Positions 26,240 through 35,057 of a stretch of DNA of 64,000 nucleotides are shown here, piece by piece. How positions within the stretch are numbered: the first letter of the stretch is position 1; each line of letters opens with the position of its first letter. The stretch is from an uncultured Candidatus Saccharibacteria bacterium (lineage in GTDB: Bacteria; Patescibacteriota; Saccharimonadia; Saccharimonadales; Saccharimonadaceae): the NCBI GenBank assembly GCA_938041435.1, contig CALISR010000014.1, forward strand, positions 1 through 64,000. Direction: 5' to 3'. The position numbers and the translations under genes were made by a program. Below the pieces are notes generated by a model. That model saw only the letters and a list, made by a program, of their open reading frames with translations, was not told where the DNA came from and did no database searches.

Positions 26240-26314
26240 TGGCTGGGCCGGAGGGATTCGAACCCCCGAATGCCAGGACCAAAACCTGGTGCCTTACCAC
26301 TTGGCGACGGCCCA
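26240..26314 (-). tRNA. tRNA-Gln (UUG)
   Basis: A 75-nt cloverleaf on the minus strand with acceptor TGGGCCG/CGGCCCA, discriminator G and encoded CCA. The anticodon loop TTTTGGT gives UUG. GatCAB genes are present in this window, so glutaminylation may run through Glu-tRNA-Gln; whether a glnS also exists cannot be seen here. Confidence 0.95.
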
Positions 26315-26534
26315 TCATCGCATAGCGCCTCTGTATTGTACCATGCTTACGAAGGTGGATCAATAGCGTGTAGTGTATGGTCTACAGAGGTCTATGCTCT
26401 GTAGTTGATCGGCTCAGTAATTAGTGACGCCGGTACGTAGCTGCTGAATAAAAATAACAACAAATTGCTCCGACCACAGTCACATGCTTCATATAACAGA
26501 GGTCGTGCCAGTGTACTCGTTGTGAATATCACGC

Positions 26535-26563
26535 TTGACCCACAGTATATAGAGTAGTATAGT
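26535..26563 (+). promoter_or_regulatory. Promoter of nrdD operon
   Basis: TTGACC at 26535-26540 and TATAGT at 26558-26563 are spaced by 17 bases. It is overlapped by the first NrdR box. The upstream bases 26315-26534 hold no gene that I can see. Confidence 0.75.
26542..26557 (+). promoter_or_regulatory. NrdR box 1
   Basis: ACAGTATATAGAGTAG, read as ACA-G-T-ATATA-G-A-GT, matches 12 of 16 positions of the NrdR consensus acaCwATATaTwGtgt. It fills the spacer of the nrd promoter. Confidence 0.65.
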
Positions 26564-26572
26564 GCATAGTAA

Positions 26573-26588
26573 GCGCTATATATGGTGT
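26573..26588 (+). promoter_or_regulatory. NrdR box 2
   Basis: GCGCTATATATGGTGT matches 13 of 16 positions of the NrdR consensus. It begins exactly 31 bases after box 1, three helical turns, one of the two standard spacings of paired NrdR boxes, and covers the expected transcription start. Confidence 0.75.
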
Positions 26589-26686
26589 CTATGACACTAG
26601 TAACCGATGCTTGCACAATCATAAAAAACAAGGATAAACACTCATGCCGTGGCGCACGTGCTGCTACGGCAAGTAAGGGGAGGGAT

Positions 26687-28795
26687 ATGTATCACACAAT
26701 TACCAAACGCGATGGGCGCATCGTGGCATTTGACGACACAAAAATTATGGCAGCAATCGAACGAGCTGGCCTGGAGACGGGTGAGTTTGCTGAGGAAGAG
26801 GCCTATCAGTTAGCTCAGGCGGCGATTGCCCAGGCGCAGCAGACTATAGCGGATGATACACTCACCGTGGAGCAGATGCAGGATGCGGTAGAGGATACCT
26901 TGCTGCGGTCGCCATATAAAAAGACCGCCAAGGCGTACATTATTTATCGCGATCAGCATCAAAAGCTGCGCGAGATTGCTGCGAGTGCACATGTCGACCT
27001 GATTGACCAATATTTGCTCAAGCTTGACTGGCGGGTTAATGAAAACTCCAACATGGGCTACAGCCTCCAGGGCCTTAACAACTACATCTCAAGTGAGGTG
27101 AGCAAAACCTACTGGCTAAATAAAATCTACAGCCCAGAGATTGGTCGCCTTCATCGGTCGGGCGACCTCCATATTCACGATCTCAACCTTGTGAGTGTGT
27201 ATTGTGTGGGCTGGGACTTGATGGATCTGCTCCGGCAGGGTTTTACTGGTGTGCCAAACAAGATTTCGTGCAAGCCAGCGCGGCATTTTCGCACGGCGCT
27301 GGGTCAGGTCGTGAATTACTTCTATACACTGCAGGGCGAAGCGGCTGGTGCTCAGGCCTTTAGCAATTTTGACACCTTGCTTGCACCATTTATTCGGGCA
27401 GATGGGCTAACGTACGATGAGGTGAAGCAGGTGCTGCAAGAATTCATCTTTAATGTTAATGTGCCGACGCGTGTTGGCTTCCAAACGCCGTTTACGAATA
27501 TCACGCTTGACCTCGAATGCCCTAAACATATGGCGGGCACACCAGTGATCATTGGCGGAGAGATGCAAGAGAGTAACTACGGTGATTACCAGGATGAAAT
27601 GAATACCTTCAATCGGGCACTGCTTGAGGTGATGACGGAGGGTGATGCCAACGGACGGGTCTTTACTTTTCCGATTCCGACGTATAATATCACAGCTGAT
27701 TTCGACTGGGATAATCCTGTGATTGACAACCTGTGGGAAGCCAGCGCAAAATACGGTATTCCATACTTTAGTAACTTTGTCAATAGTGATATGAGCCCAG
27801 AGGACGCGCGCAGTATGTGTTGCCGCCTGAGGATTGATAATCGTCAACTGGAGTATCGTGGTGGTGGTCTGTTTGGGAGCAACCCAATGACGGGGTCAGT
27901 TGGTGTGGTGACGATTAACCTGCCTCGCTTGGCACTGAAGTCGAGTGACGAAGCAGCGTTTCGGGCTGGTCTCGTCCACCTTATGGAGCAAGCGCGTGAT
28001 AGTCTCGAGGTTAAGCGCAAAACACTCGAGCGTCTGACCGATGCCAACCTCTACCCATATACTAAGTTTTATCTGCGCGATATCAAGCAGCGCTTTGGTG
28101 AATACTGGAAGAATCATTTCTCGACAATTGGCCTCATTGGCATGAATGAGGCGGCGCTTAATCTCCTTGGTGCGGATATTGGTCAGGCTGCAGGGCGGGA
28201 ATTTGCCGAGCGGACGCTCGATCTAATGCGCGAGACGCTCGTGAAATTCCAAGAAGAAACTGGCAATAACTACAATCTTGAGGCAACGCCAGCCGAAGGC
28301 ACGACCTACCGCCTGGCGCAGATCGACCAGCGCGACTACCCAGAAACGGCGCATTTTGCCAATGGCACGGGTGCCGCGGTACCAGCGCCGTTCTACACCA
28401 ACAGTACTCACTTGCCGGTCAATTACACCGACGACCTCTTCGAGTTACTTGATCTCCAAGACGAATTACAGACCAAATATACTGGTGGCACTGTTATCCA
28501 CTTCTTCCTCGGTGAGCGAATGGATGACCCCACAACACTCAAAGGGCTCGTGCGAACAATCTGTCACAATTACCGTTTGCCATACTTTACGATCAGTCCG
28601 AGCTTTAGTGTCTGTAAGAATCATGGCTATTTGCGCGGGGAACATGAGGCGTGCCCACAGTGCCAGGAGCCGTGTGAGATATATTCGCGGGTGGTGGGCT
28701 ATTTGCGGCCGGTGCAGCAGTGGAATAAGGGCAAGCAAGCAGAGTTTGCGTTGCGTTACCACTACGACAAAGCAGCCGATACAATCGATGCTTAA
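26687..28795 (+). CDS. nrdD: Anaerobic ribonucleoside-triphosphate reductase (class III)
   Basis: This oxygen-sensitive glycyl-radical enzyme reduces NTPs to dNTPs. It has an N-terminal ATP-cone (YHTITKRDGRIVAFDD, residues 2-17, through about 95), the barrel with RVGFQTPFTN and SMCCRLRIDNR, and a C-terminal zinc module (CKNHGY...CPQC..PC). The radical glycine is G671 in SRVVGYLRP. The frame opens at 26582, but AAGTAAGGGGAGGG before the ATG at 26687 and the ATP-cone N-terminus decide for 702 residues. It heads an operon with nrdG, a flavin reductase and a four-cysteine protein. Two NrdR boxes in the promoter predict repression when dATP/ATP is bound to NrdR. Confidence 0.97.
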   Translation: MYHTITKRDGRIVAFDDTKIMAAIERAGLETGEFAEEEAYQLAQAAIAQAQQTIADDTLTVEQMQDAVEDTLLRSPYKKTAKAYIIYRDQHQKLREIAASAHVDLIDQYLLKLDWRVNENSNMGYSLQGLNNYISSEVSKTYWLNKIYSPEIGRLHRSGDLHIHDLNLVSVYCVGWDLMDLLRQGFTGVPNKISCKPARHFRTALGQVVNYFYTLQGEAAGAQAFSNFDTLLAPFIRADGLTYDEVKQVLQEFIFNVNVPTRVGFQTPFTNITLDLECPKHMAGTPVIIGGEMQESNYGDYQDEMNTFNRALLEVMTEGDANGRVFTFPIPTYNITADFDWDNPVIDNLWEASAKYGIPYFSNFVNSDMSPEDARSMCCRLRIDNRQLEYRGGGLFGSNPMTGSVGVVTINLPRLALKSSDEAAFRAGLVHLMEQARDSLEVKRKTLERLTDANLYPYTKFYLRDIKQRFGEYWKNHFSTIGLIGMNEAALNLLGADIGQAAGREFAERTLDLMRETLVKFQEETGNNYNLEATPAEGTTYRLAQIDQRDYPETAHFANGTGAAVPAPFYTNSTHLPVNYTDDLFELLDLQDELQTKYTGGTVIHFFLGERMDDPTTLKGLVRTICHNYRLPYFTISPSFSVCKNHGYLRGEHEACPQCQEPCEIYSRVVGYLRPVQQWNKGKQAEFALRYHYDKAADTIDA

Positions 28796-28820
28796 ATAAC
28801 AGGAAGAAGGGAGGATGGTG

Positions 28821-29513
28821 ATGGTTCAGATCGGTGGTATCCAAAAGTTCAGTACAGTCGACTACCCAGGTCACACCTGTGCGGCAGTCTTCTTGATTGG
28901 TTGCAATATGCGCTGCGGTTACTGCCATAATCCAGAGCTCGTCTTGCCTGAGCAGTACATTGGCTGTATCCCTGAGGCGGAGATTCTTGAGTTTCTTGCG
29001 CGGCGGGTTGGCTTGCTTGATGGCGTCGCGATCAGTGGTGGAGAACCGACGATGAGTGAGGATTTGCCTGACTTCATTCGAGCCATCAAGCAGCTTGGCT
29101 TTCTCGTCAAGCTCGATACCAATGGGACCCACCCAGCGATGCTGCGCCAGATGCTGGATGAGCAACTGCTCGACTTTGTAGCAATGGATATTAAGGGGCC
29201 GCTGGAGAAGTATGTGGAGATTGCCGCGCGGCCAATTGACACTGATGCCATTATGGAAAGCATTGACCTCATCCGAAGCCGGGTCGATCATGAATTTCGC
29301 ACGACGATTGTGCGGGGGCAGCTTGAGCCGGCAGACTTCGATGCGGTCGGGCAGATGGTGCAAGGCGCACAGCGTTTTGCCCTGCAGCATTTTATTGCAA
29401 GCGATACGCTGGTGAGTAGTCGCTTTTGTGATGAAGCGAGCTTTACCGACGAGGAGATGACCCAGGCTCAGCACATTATGCAACGCTATGTAGCAGAATG
29501 CGTGGTGCACTGA
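28821..29513 (+). CDS. nrdG: Anaerobic ribonucleotide reductase activating protein (radical SAM)
   Basis: NrdG uses a [4Fe-4S] cluster and S-adenosylmethionine to make the glycyl radical on NrdD. The cluster motif CxxxCxxC is at Cys28, Cys32 and Cys35 (GCNMRCGYCHNPEL). The SAM-binding GGEP motif follows as ISGGEPTM. I prefer the ATG at 28821 because GAAGGGAGG ends directly at the upstream ATG 28815, leaving no spacer. It is 25 nt after nrdD and overlaps the next start by one base. Length is 230 residues, nearer to the NrdG2/anaerobic activase type than to the short E. coli NrdG (154). Confidence 0.93.
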   Translation: MVQIGGIQKFSTVDYPGHTCAAVFLIGCNMRCGYCHNPELVLPEQYIGCIPEAEILEFLARRVGLLDGVAISGGEPTMSEDLPDFIRAIKQLGFLVKLDTNGTHPAMLRQMLDEQLLDFVAMDIKGPLEKYVEIAARPIDTDAIMESIDLIRSRVDHEFRTTIVRGQLEPADFDAVGQMVQGAQRFALQHFIASDTLVSSRFCDEASFTDEEMTQAQHIMQRYVAECVVH

Positions 29514-30199
29514 TGCAGTACTATACAGGGATAATCCAGCAAGTGATTCAACACACACACGATGTAGCAACGCTGGTGTTTGATGCCAAAGGTGACGCAC
29601 CATTTCGCTATACCGCTGGACAATACATTACCGTTATCAAGCCAGAGTCGCGCACGCCTGAGGGTAAGGCATATAGCCTATCAAGTTGGCCCGGCGAAAC
29701 ACATCTGAGCATTACCGTGAAGGATATTGGCGGTGAGTATTCCCACTACCTATGCAGCCGGCAGGTGGGCGACCAACTAACTTTTTCGGCGGCGTATGGG
29801 TACTTTAATCCACTGACAGATCGCCCACTCGTGGGGATTGCCGCTGGAGTCGGTATTAGCCCGGTGTGGAGTATTATCAAGAGCGAATGCGCGCGTGATC
29901 CACATCGGAATATTCAGCTCATGTATAGCAATCGGACCGTCGACGATATTGTCTTTGCGGCCGACCTTGCTGCATATGAGGTGCGCTACCCGCAGCTGTC
30001 GCTTCACCACTTCGTGACACGCCAAGCAACAGTCCCGCCTAAGATACACCAGGGGCGAATTGACCTCGATGTGTGTATCAACCCAGCGGCACACTACCTA
30101 GTGTGTGGTTCAGTTGCGTTTACGCGAGCGATGTGGCAAGGGCTCACTGTGAGGGGTATTGCGGGTAAATGTATTGCCACAGAGGTGTTTTTCGAATGA
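29513..30199 (+). CDS. Flavin/NAD(P)H ferredoxin-type oxidoreductase
   Basis: This 228-residue protein is a minimal ferredoxin-NADP reductase-like flavoprotein. The FAD site motif RxYS appears as KAYSLSS (Y54, S55), and the NAD(P) site as GIAAGVGISPVWSI at about 108-121. There is no [2Fe-2S] domain. TGATG links its start to the nrdG stop, so it is translationally coupled. I infer that it moves electrons from NAD(P)H toward NrdG, replacing the flavodoxin/flavodoxin reductase pair of E. coli. The start at 29498 is possible but would add five residues inside nrdG. Confidence 0.85.
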   Translation: MQYYTGIIQQVIQHTHDVATLVFDAKGDAPFRYTAGQYITVIKPESRTPEGKAYSLSSWPGETHLSITVKDIGGEYSHYLCSRQVGDQLTFSAAYGYFNPLTDRPLVGIAAGVGISPVWSIIKSECARDPHRNIQLMYSNRTVDDIVFAADLAAYEVRYPQLSLHHFVTRQATVPPKIHQGRIDLDVCINPAAHYLVCGSVAFTRAMWQGLTVRGIAGKCIATEVFFE

Positions 30200-30705
30200 G
30201 TGAGCGGCTTGCCAAAGCACCAACCAAGCGCTCGCCGGAGGAAATTGCGGCCTGGCAAGAAAATGCGCGGCGGATTGCGCAGGAGCGGATTGGCCAAGCG
30301 GCCTGTAATGCATGCCCACTTGCCCGCATCTGCAGTGTTAAGAATCCCGAAGCCTGCAACCCTAACCAAATTGCCCAGCAAGCTGGCGGAGAATACACTG
30401 GTGGCGACAGCGCAGAGGTGTCATACAAAAAAGTCCTCGACGACGACCGTATCAATGTTGTGATTGCCAATGTCAAGAAGAAGGAGCAAACCAAGCCAAA
30501 AGCACAGCGACCTCCTGAAGTACAAAGACCCCCAGCCAATACGATCAACATGCCGCCAGCTAACGTTATCAAAACTCCACCAGCACGTCCGAAGATGGAA
30601 CAATCGACCAAGCCAACAGTCATCCAGCAGATCATCAATGCGGTTGGAAAGTTGCTTGATGTCCCGAAAGCAAATCAGCAGCCTGCTCGACAGATGCAAA
30701 AATAA
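30196..30705 (+). CDS. Four-cysteine protein of the nrdDG operon
   Basis: I do not recognise this 169-residue family. It has four cysteines in its first 55 residues, Cys37-x2-Cys40-x5-Cys46-x7-Cys54 (ACNACPLARICSVKNPEACN), a spacing able to bind an Fe-S cluster or zinc. The middle is Lys/Pro-rich (KPKAQRPPEVQRPPANTINM, residues 96-115) and probably disordered, and the end is an amphipathic helix. Its ATGA start overlaps the reductase stop. As last gene of the ribonucleotide reductase operon it may be the small electron carrier between the flavoprotein and NrdG; this is inference from position and cysteines only. Confidence 0.7.
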   Translation: MSERLAKAPTKRSPEEIAAWQENARRIAQERIGQAACNACPLARICSVKNPEACNPNQIAQQAGGEYTGGDSAEVSYKKVLDDDRINVVIANVKKKEQTKPKAQRPPEVQRPPANTINMPPANVIKTPPARPKMEQSTKPTVIQQIINAVGKLLDVPKANQQPARQMQK

Positions 30706-30793
30706 TCTCTGTACTATAGACGTTGAGCCATTTTACTGTGTTGATCGCTAGCCTTTGCACCAAATCAACTACGCAGAAACTTCTGAACAGTGC

Positions 30794-30805
30794 TATAATA
30801 GGGGT
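30794..30805 (+). promoter_or_regulatory. -10 box adjoining PAP2 gene start
   Basis: A perfect TATAAT at 30794-30799 lies six bases before the ATG at 30806. It rules out the longer frame beginning at 30755. Confidence 0.55.
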
Positions 30806-31300
30806 ATGAATACCGTTGTTCGCCTCGCTGCTGATGGGCTCATGATCCCGATTGTCGTTATGGCTCTTTTTGCACTGTTTTTCCGCGCCCCCCAGGCTCA
30901 GCGCTATCAGCGCTATACACGGGTATTTATGGCTGGTCTGACATCCTATTGGTGTGCGAAGGTTATTGGTGCACTGTGGCAGCCCGAGACACTCCGGCCA
31001 TTTGAAAAGCTTGGTACAGACCCAGGTGCGCTCTATCTCAATAATCCCGGCTTTCCGTCCGATCACGCACTCTTTGCGATGTTTCTTACTCTGGCAGTGT
31101 GGTATGTGACGCGCCAGCGGCTGTTCACCGTAGCGCTGTTTGTTATGACGGTGTTGGTGTGTCTTGGCCGCGTGGCGGCACTGGTGCATACACCACTCGA
31201 TGTCGCTGGTGGAGTGGCCGTTGCGCTGCTGGGTGCTGTATGGTACGTGCCGCATCGCAAAAAATTCTGGCGCAGACTAGCAAAATCGGCAAAAACATAA
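30806..31300 (+). CDS. PAP2 family membrane phosphatase
   Basis: Phosphatidic acid phosphatase type 2 proteins dephosphorylate lipid phosphates such as undecaprenyl pyrophosphate. The 164-residue protein has several membrane helices and the signature residues: R64-P65, a PSDH at 84-87 in place of the usual PSGH, and R122-x5-H128-x3-D132 (GRVAALVHTPLD). The first motif lacks the usual spacing to its lysine. The PSDH variant occurs in undecaprenyl-diphosphatase-like members. Recycling of the cell-wall lipid carrier is a plausible role. Confidence 0.85.
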   Translation: MNTVVRLAADGLMIPIVVMALFALFFRAPQAQRYQRYTRVFMAGLTSYWCAKVIGALWQPETLRPFEKLGTDPGALYLNNPGFPSDHALFAMFLTLAVWYVTRQRLFTVALFVMTVLVCLGRVAALVHTPLDVAGGVAVALLGAVWYVPHRKKFWRRLAKSAKT

Positions 31301-31336
31301 TATAATAGCTCCCAGTAAGGAATTGGAGCTAGATAT

Positions 31337-31987
31337 ATGGACGAACAGATATACGCACGCACCGCCGACCCAGATGAGGTGGCCGAAGCGGCGCGCCAAG
31401 CTAAAAAAGCAAAAACTGCCAAAACGGCGACCATCACCAAGACGGTGCTTGACGATGGGCTCGACCACAGCCGAGCAATCGACAACCCCTTTGCTCAGGG
31501 TGGTGTGCTCGATACATCCGAAGACACCGAGCATTTTGTGAACTTATCGTGGCCCGATATGGGGCAGATTATGATAGGCGCGGCGATTACTGGCGTGGTG
31601 ACGAGTGCAGTGCTGCTGCTCGTTGCCAACCTCGGGGTGTTTGGTGCCGTGTGCGGCCTTGGTAGTGCTAATCCAGCAAGCTGTGGCACACCTACGTTCT
31701 ATACGGTCTTGAGCGCAATGGTTGTGGCAGTGATCGTCGGGCTTATATTTTTGGTGCAGCGCCGGGTGTATCGGCCCGCTCTCGTTATGCTTGCGACGGC
31801 AGTGGGCCTCTGGCCGGTGCTCACGTGGTTGGCCGCATCGTCGTGGTATGTGGTCGTGCCAGTTATCACGATTTTGATGACACTGAGCATTGGCGTGTTT
31901 TCGTGGATCTCGCGCCTGCGTAACTTAGCAGTCACACTTGGTGCGATGGTGGCGATCATTGTATTGATATATCTTGCGACACTGTAG
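31337..31987 (+). CDS. Hypothetical multi-pass membrane protein
   Basis: This 216-residue protein has a polar N-terminus rich in Lys/Ala/Thr (residues 20-35), followed by about five hydrophobic helices from residue 77 to the end. A loop between helices 1 and 2 carries two cysteines (CGLGSANPASCG) that could pair outside the cell. I do not recognise the family. GGAGCTAGAT precedes the ATG, and a TATAAT lies about 30 nt upstream. Confidence 0.7.
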   Translation: MDEQIYARTADPDEVAEAARQAKKAKTAKTATITKTVLDDGLDHSRAIDNPFAQGGVLDTSEDTEHFVNLSWPDMGQIMIGAAITGVVTSAVLLLVANLGVFGAVCGLGSANPASCGTPTFYTVLSAMVVAVIVGLIFLVQRRVYRPALVMLATAVGLWPVLTWLAASSWYVVVPVITILMTLSIGVFSWISRLRNLAVTLGAMVAIIVLIYLATL

Positions 31988-32405
31988 ATAGCTCTGAGCC
32001 TCACATTATTTTGCTTGGTAGTTACTTACTGTACTTAAATGAGCAACCTCTGTTTTCTATGTTTCATTCTCTACTTCTTCTTTCACTCAGTTTTCTTGCC
32101 TGAATTTCAATTTCTATCAATTCTCATATCTCTCTTTGACCAATACACGATGAAGGTCATTTCCTTCTGGTGTCAGAGCCGAAAATTCATTATCAACAAT
32201 TTTTACACTTCACCTGAAAGAAGCAATGAGAGGGGGTTTTGATATCATATAGCATACTCACATTGCTTTGTCATATGTCAATTAACACTTCTCATGAGTA
32301 ATCTCTACATATTGAAACTAAAGATATATTTGTGAGACCAAGAGTCACATGTCATTCGATGAAGTGGCACGTGTGGCCGTTTCTTAAGCCTCCTCAGAAT
32401 AGTGC
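31988..32405. other. AT-rich spacer without recognisable gene
   Basis: A 67-codon phenylalanine-rich frame at 32039-32242 has no ribosome site or family features. No hairpin with a T tract and no RNA gene is apparent. The composition is clearly more AT-rich than the flanking genes. Confidence 0.5.
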
Positions 32406-32417
32406 TATACTAGAGAC
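32406..32417 (+). promoter_or_regulatory. -10 box adjoining rmuC start
   Basis: TATACT at 32406-32411, then AGAGAC, then the ATG at 32418. Confidence 0.55.
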
Positions 32418-33497
32418 ATGGAACTTTCTCTTGTGCTTGGAATTATTCTTATCGTTGTCCTCATTGGCTGTGGGGTAGTGCTGAGTCTGCTACTGGCAAA
32501 GCTCAATGAGCTCAAAGATCAGCATTCGGTAGCACTCCTTAAGAGCGACGTGACAGAGCTATCGCGCACGATAGCCGCTATGCAGCAGTCGGTTGGGGAT
32601 AAACTCGAGCGCTCGGGTGCTGCTATGCAAACGTCAGTCCAGAAGCAGCTCTCTGAGAGTGCCAAGCTAGTGGCCGATGTGACGCAGCGCCTCACGAAGC
32701 TGGATGAGACTAATCGACGCGTCGTCGATGTCGCAGATGAGCTCAAGACACTGCAAAACGTCCTGCAAAACCCCAAGCAGCGCGGTGTCTTTGGTGAATA
32801 TTATCTGCAGAGTGTGCTTGAGAATGTGTTGCCACCAGCCCAGTATCAGATGCAATATCGCTTTGCTGATGGCGAAGCGGTCGATGCGGTGATCTTTCTT
32901 GATAAAGGGCGGGTGCTGCCGATCGATAGCAAGTTTAGTCTTGAGAACTACAACCGGATGATCAACGCCACGAGCAAAGACGAGCGCCAGCAGCTGCTCA
33001 GCCGCGTTAAGCTCGACCTTAAGCACCGCATCGACGAGACAAGCAAATACATTCGCCCCAGCGAAGATACGATGGACTTTGCCTTTATGTTTATCCCCAG
33101 CGAGTCGCTGTATTATGATCTGCTTATCAACAATGTAGGGCAGGGCGGCTCGAGCCGCGATCTGATTGAGTATGCCTTTCGCGATCGACGGGTGATTATC
33201 GTCAGCCCAACCAGTTTCTTGGCATATTTGCAGACGGTGCTGCAGGGGCTACGCAGCCTCCAGATCGAAGAGCAAGCCAAGGATATTCAGCTGCGGGTTG
33301 GCCAGCTTGCGACGCATATCAAGAAGTTTGATGAATTGCTGGGCAAAATGGGCAAGAGCCTCGCCACAACAGTTGGCCACTACAACACAACCTATCGTGA
33401 GCTCGGCAAGATGGACAAAGACGTCGTGCGTATCGCTGGCGGCGAACGCCAAAGCGAGCCACGGTTGCTCGAACGACCTCAGCGTGGGGATGAGTAG
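32418..33497 (+). CDS. rmuC: DNA recombination protein RmuC
   Basis: RmuC limits inversions at short repeats and has a nuclease-like core. The 359-residue protein has an N-terminal membrane helix (residues 4-27), a long coiled coil (about 30-115) and the RmuC domain: GVFGEYYLQSVLENVLPP, then VLPIDSKFSLENY, MFIPSESLYYDLL and VIIVSPTSFLAYLQTV. The DSKF segment contains the PD-(D/E)xK-like catalytic residues. It is monocistronic. Confidence 0.94.
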   Translation: MELSLVLGIILIVVLIGCGVVLSLLLAKLNELKDQHSVALLKSDVTELSRTIAAMQQSVGDKLERSGAAMQTSVQKQLSESAKLVADVTQRLTKLDETNRRVVDVADELKTLQNVLQNPKQRGVFGEYYLQSVLENVLPPAQYQMQYRFADGEAVDAVIFLDKGRVLPIDSKFSLENYNRMINATSKDERQQLLSRVKLDLKHRIDETSKYIRPSEDTMDFAFMFIPSESLYYDLLINNVGQGGSSRDLIEYAFRDRRVIIVSPTSFLAYLQTVLQGLRSLQIEEQAKDIQLRVGQLATHIKKFDELLGKMGKSLATTVGHYNTTYRELGKMDKDVVRIAGGERQSEPRLLERPQRGDE

Positions 33498-33704
33498 GTA
33501 GTATCGCTGTTCTGAATCTTCGTGTGTAATTTGTCAAACAGAGGTAGTGATAATCGTAGCAAAAACCACAACGTATTTTGAAATACAATAATTACACTAT
33601 GCATTGCTTCTTTGAGCGAAAAACGACCCCTGGAAAATCGGTGTGTATAATCAAAATAGACTATCTCGCTTGCAAAAAATATGGATAAAGTTATTGTCTT
33701 GTGT

Positions 33705-33733
33705 TTGGCAAAGCAGACAAGCTGTGATTAAAT
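33705..33733 (+). promoter_or_regulatory. Promoter of GH16 gene
   Basis: TTGGCA at 33705-33710 and TTAAAT at 33728-33733 have a 17-base spacer, 31 bases before the ATG, with AAGGAGGGGG as ribosome site. Confidence 0.6.
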
Positions 33734-33763
33734 AAGAACAGCTAACGAACATAAGGAGGGGGT

Positions 33764-35032
33764 ATGTTGGCAACACGAGCAGCACAACAAGCAAAAGCCA
33801 GCTTAGCGCTTGGGCTCACCATGGCATGCGCTGTGATGGGTACGAGCTTCGCTATGGCGCAGCCGGCATCGGCAGCAGATCATCTGCCGCGTGATGTGCA
33901 GGCGCATTATAAAAAAGTGTGGGGTGATGAGTTTGATGGTGATATGCTCGATACGACCAAATGGGCTGTACCAACGGGTTGCTTTGACCTTGCGTCGGGC
34001 ATGGAAGGGCGCTTCCGGACAGATATGGTGCGCCAGTACGATGGCAAACTCCATCTCCTCGCGCAGTATGATAAAAACGGCAGGCCATGCCAGGCTGGTC
34101 ATGCCGCCTTCTCGACGGGGATGGTAAACTCGCACTACCTCAGCGACTGGAAGGACAAAAGCGTCGCTCATGCCTGGGGACCAGGTGCCTATTACGAGGC
34201 TTCTATCAAGCTGCCAGAGGGTAACAAGAACAGTGGCGCTCGAGCAACTTGGGCATCATTTTGGCTCACAAGCACAGAGTTCAATTGGCCAGCCAGTGGT
34301 GAACTCGATGTCTTCGAGTCGCGTGGCTACGATCCAAGCTGGCTGCAAGCCAATATTCATACGCAGCCACGCCAGGGGAATAAAGAGCGTTCGCATCAGC
34401 ACCAGCACGTTCTCGATCGGAATATTGTTGGTAATACACAAACTGCCTTCCATACCTACGGCGTCTTGAATAAGAAGGATGGGACGATCGAATTCTACTA
34501 TGATGGGCACATGGTACACCGCGTGACACCAGATGATGCAAACTGGCCCTTTGCCAAGGCAGCTAATAAACTCTTTATTCGCTTGAATCACCAGGTTGGC
34601 GGCCTCAATGAGCCATACAAGAAGGCTAGCCCCGAGGATTATAAAGTCGCGAAAGATATGCAGGTCGACTATGTGCGGGTCTACCAAGAAAAGACTGCTG
34701 CTGATAAGCCACAGGATGCGGTGGTGAGCGTGCCCGATTGGCGTCTCCGCAACAAGCTCAACCAAGCTATCGCCCAAGTGACCCACACAAAGCGCGGTGA
34801 TGCACAGCCCATGCTTGCCTCAGATCTCGAGAAGCTAACCACGCTCGACCTCAGCGCGCGTGATGGCGCAGAGTCGTGGGAGAAGATAAAGAACCTCGAG
34901 GGCATTCAATATGCAAAGAATCTTACCTTTGTTTCTCTCAAAAACACCGAAGTGAAGGATCTCACACTACTCAACGGCCTGAAGAAGCTGAAGAGTGTCG
35001 AGCTGAGTTGGCCGTTGACGATTGGGCGATAA
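33764..35032 (+). CDS. Secreted GH16 glycosidase with C-terminal leucine-rich region
   Basis: The enzyme is predicted to hydrolyse beta-1,3 or beta-1,3-1,4 glucans or galactans outside the cell. A signal peptide with an ASA-A cleavage site ends near residue 37. The GH16 domain runs from about 45 to 310, with the catalytic ExDxxE as E180-L-D182-V-F-E185 and upstream WGDEFDG as the usual first strand. Residues 325-422 look like the cap and first repeats of an internalin-type leucine-rich domain (VPDWRLRNKLNQAI, LTTLDLS, LKKLKSVELS). Only about three repeats are present before the stop, so the tail may be truncated. No anchor is visible, so it may be released or bind through the repeats. Confidence 0.88.
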   Translation: MLATRAAQQAKASLALGLTMACAVMGTSFAMAQPASAADHLPRDVQAHYKKVWGDEFDGDMLDTTKWAVPTGCFDLASGMEGRFRTDMVRQYDGKLHLLAQYDKNGRPCQAGHAAFSTGMVNSHYLSDWKDKSVAHAWGPGAYYEASIKLPEGNKNSGARATWASFWLTSTEFNWPASGELDVFESRGYDPSWLQANIHTQPRQGNKERSHQHQHVLDRNIVGNTQTAFHTYGVLNKKDGTIEFYYDGHMVHRVTPDDANWPFAKAANKLFIRLNHQVGGLNEPYKKASPEDYKVAKDMQVDYVRVYQEKTAADKPQDAVVSVPDWRLRNKLNQAIAQVTHTKRGDAQPMLASDLEKLTTLDLSARDGAESWEKIKNLEGIQYAKNLTFVSLKNTEVKDLTLLNGLKKLKSVELSWPLTIGR

Positions 35033-35057
35033 AACAACGTAGATCAGTTAGTTAAGG

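Noticed and set aside
32039..32242. A 67-codon frame rich in Phe and Leu
   Set aside because: The composition is that of AT-rich spacer; no ribosome site, no promoter at a fitting distance and no recognisable motif.
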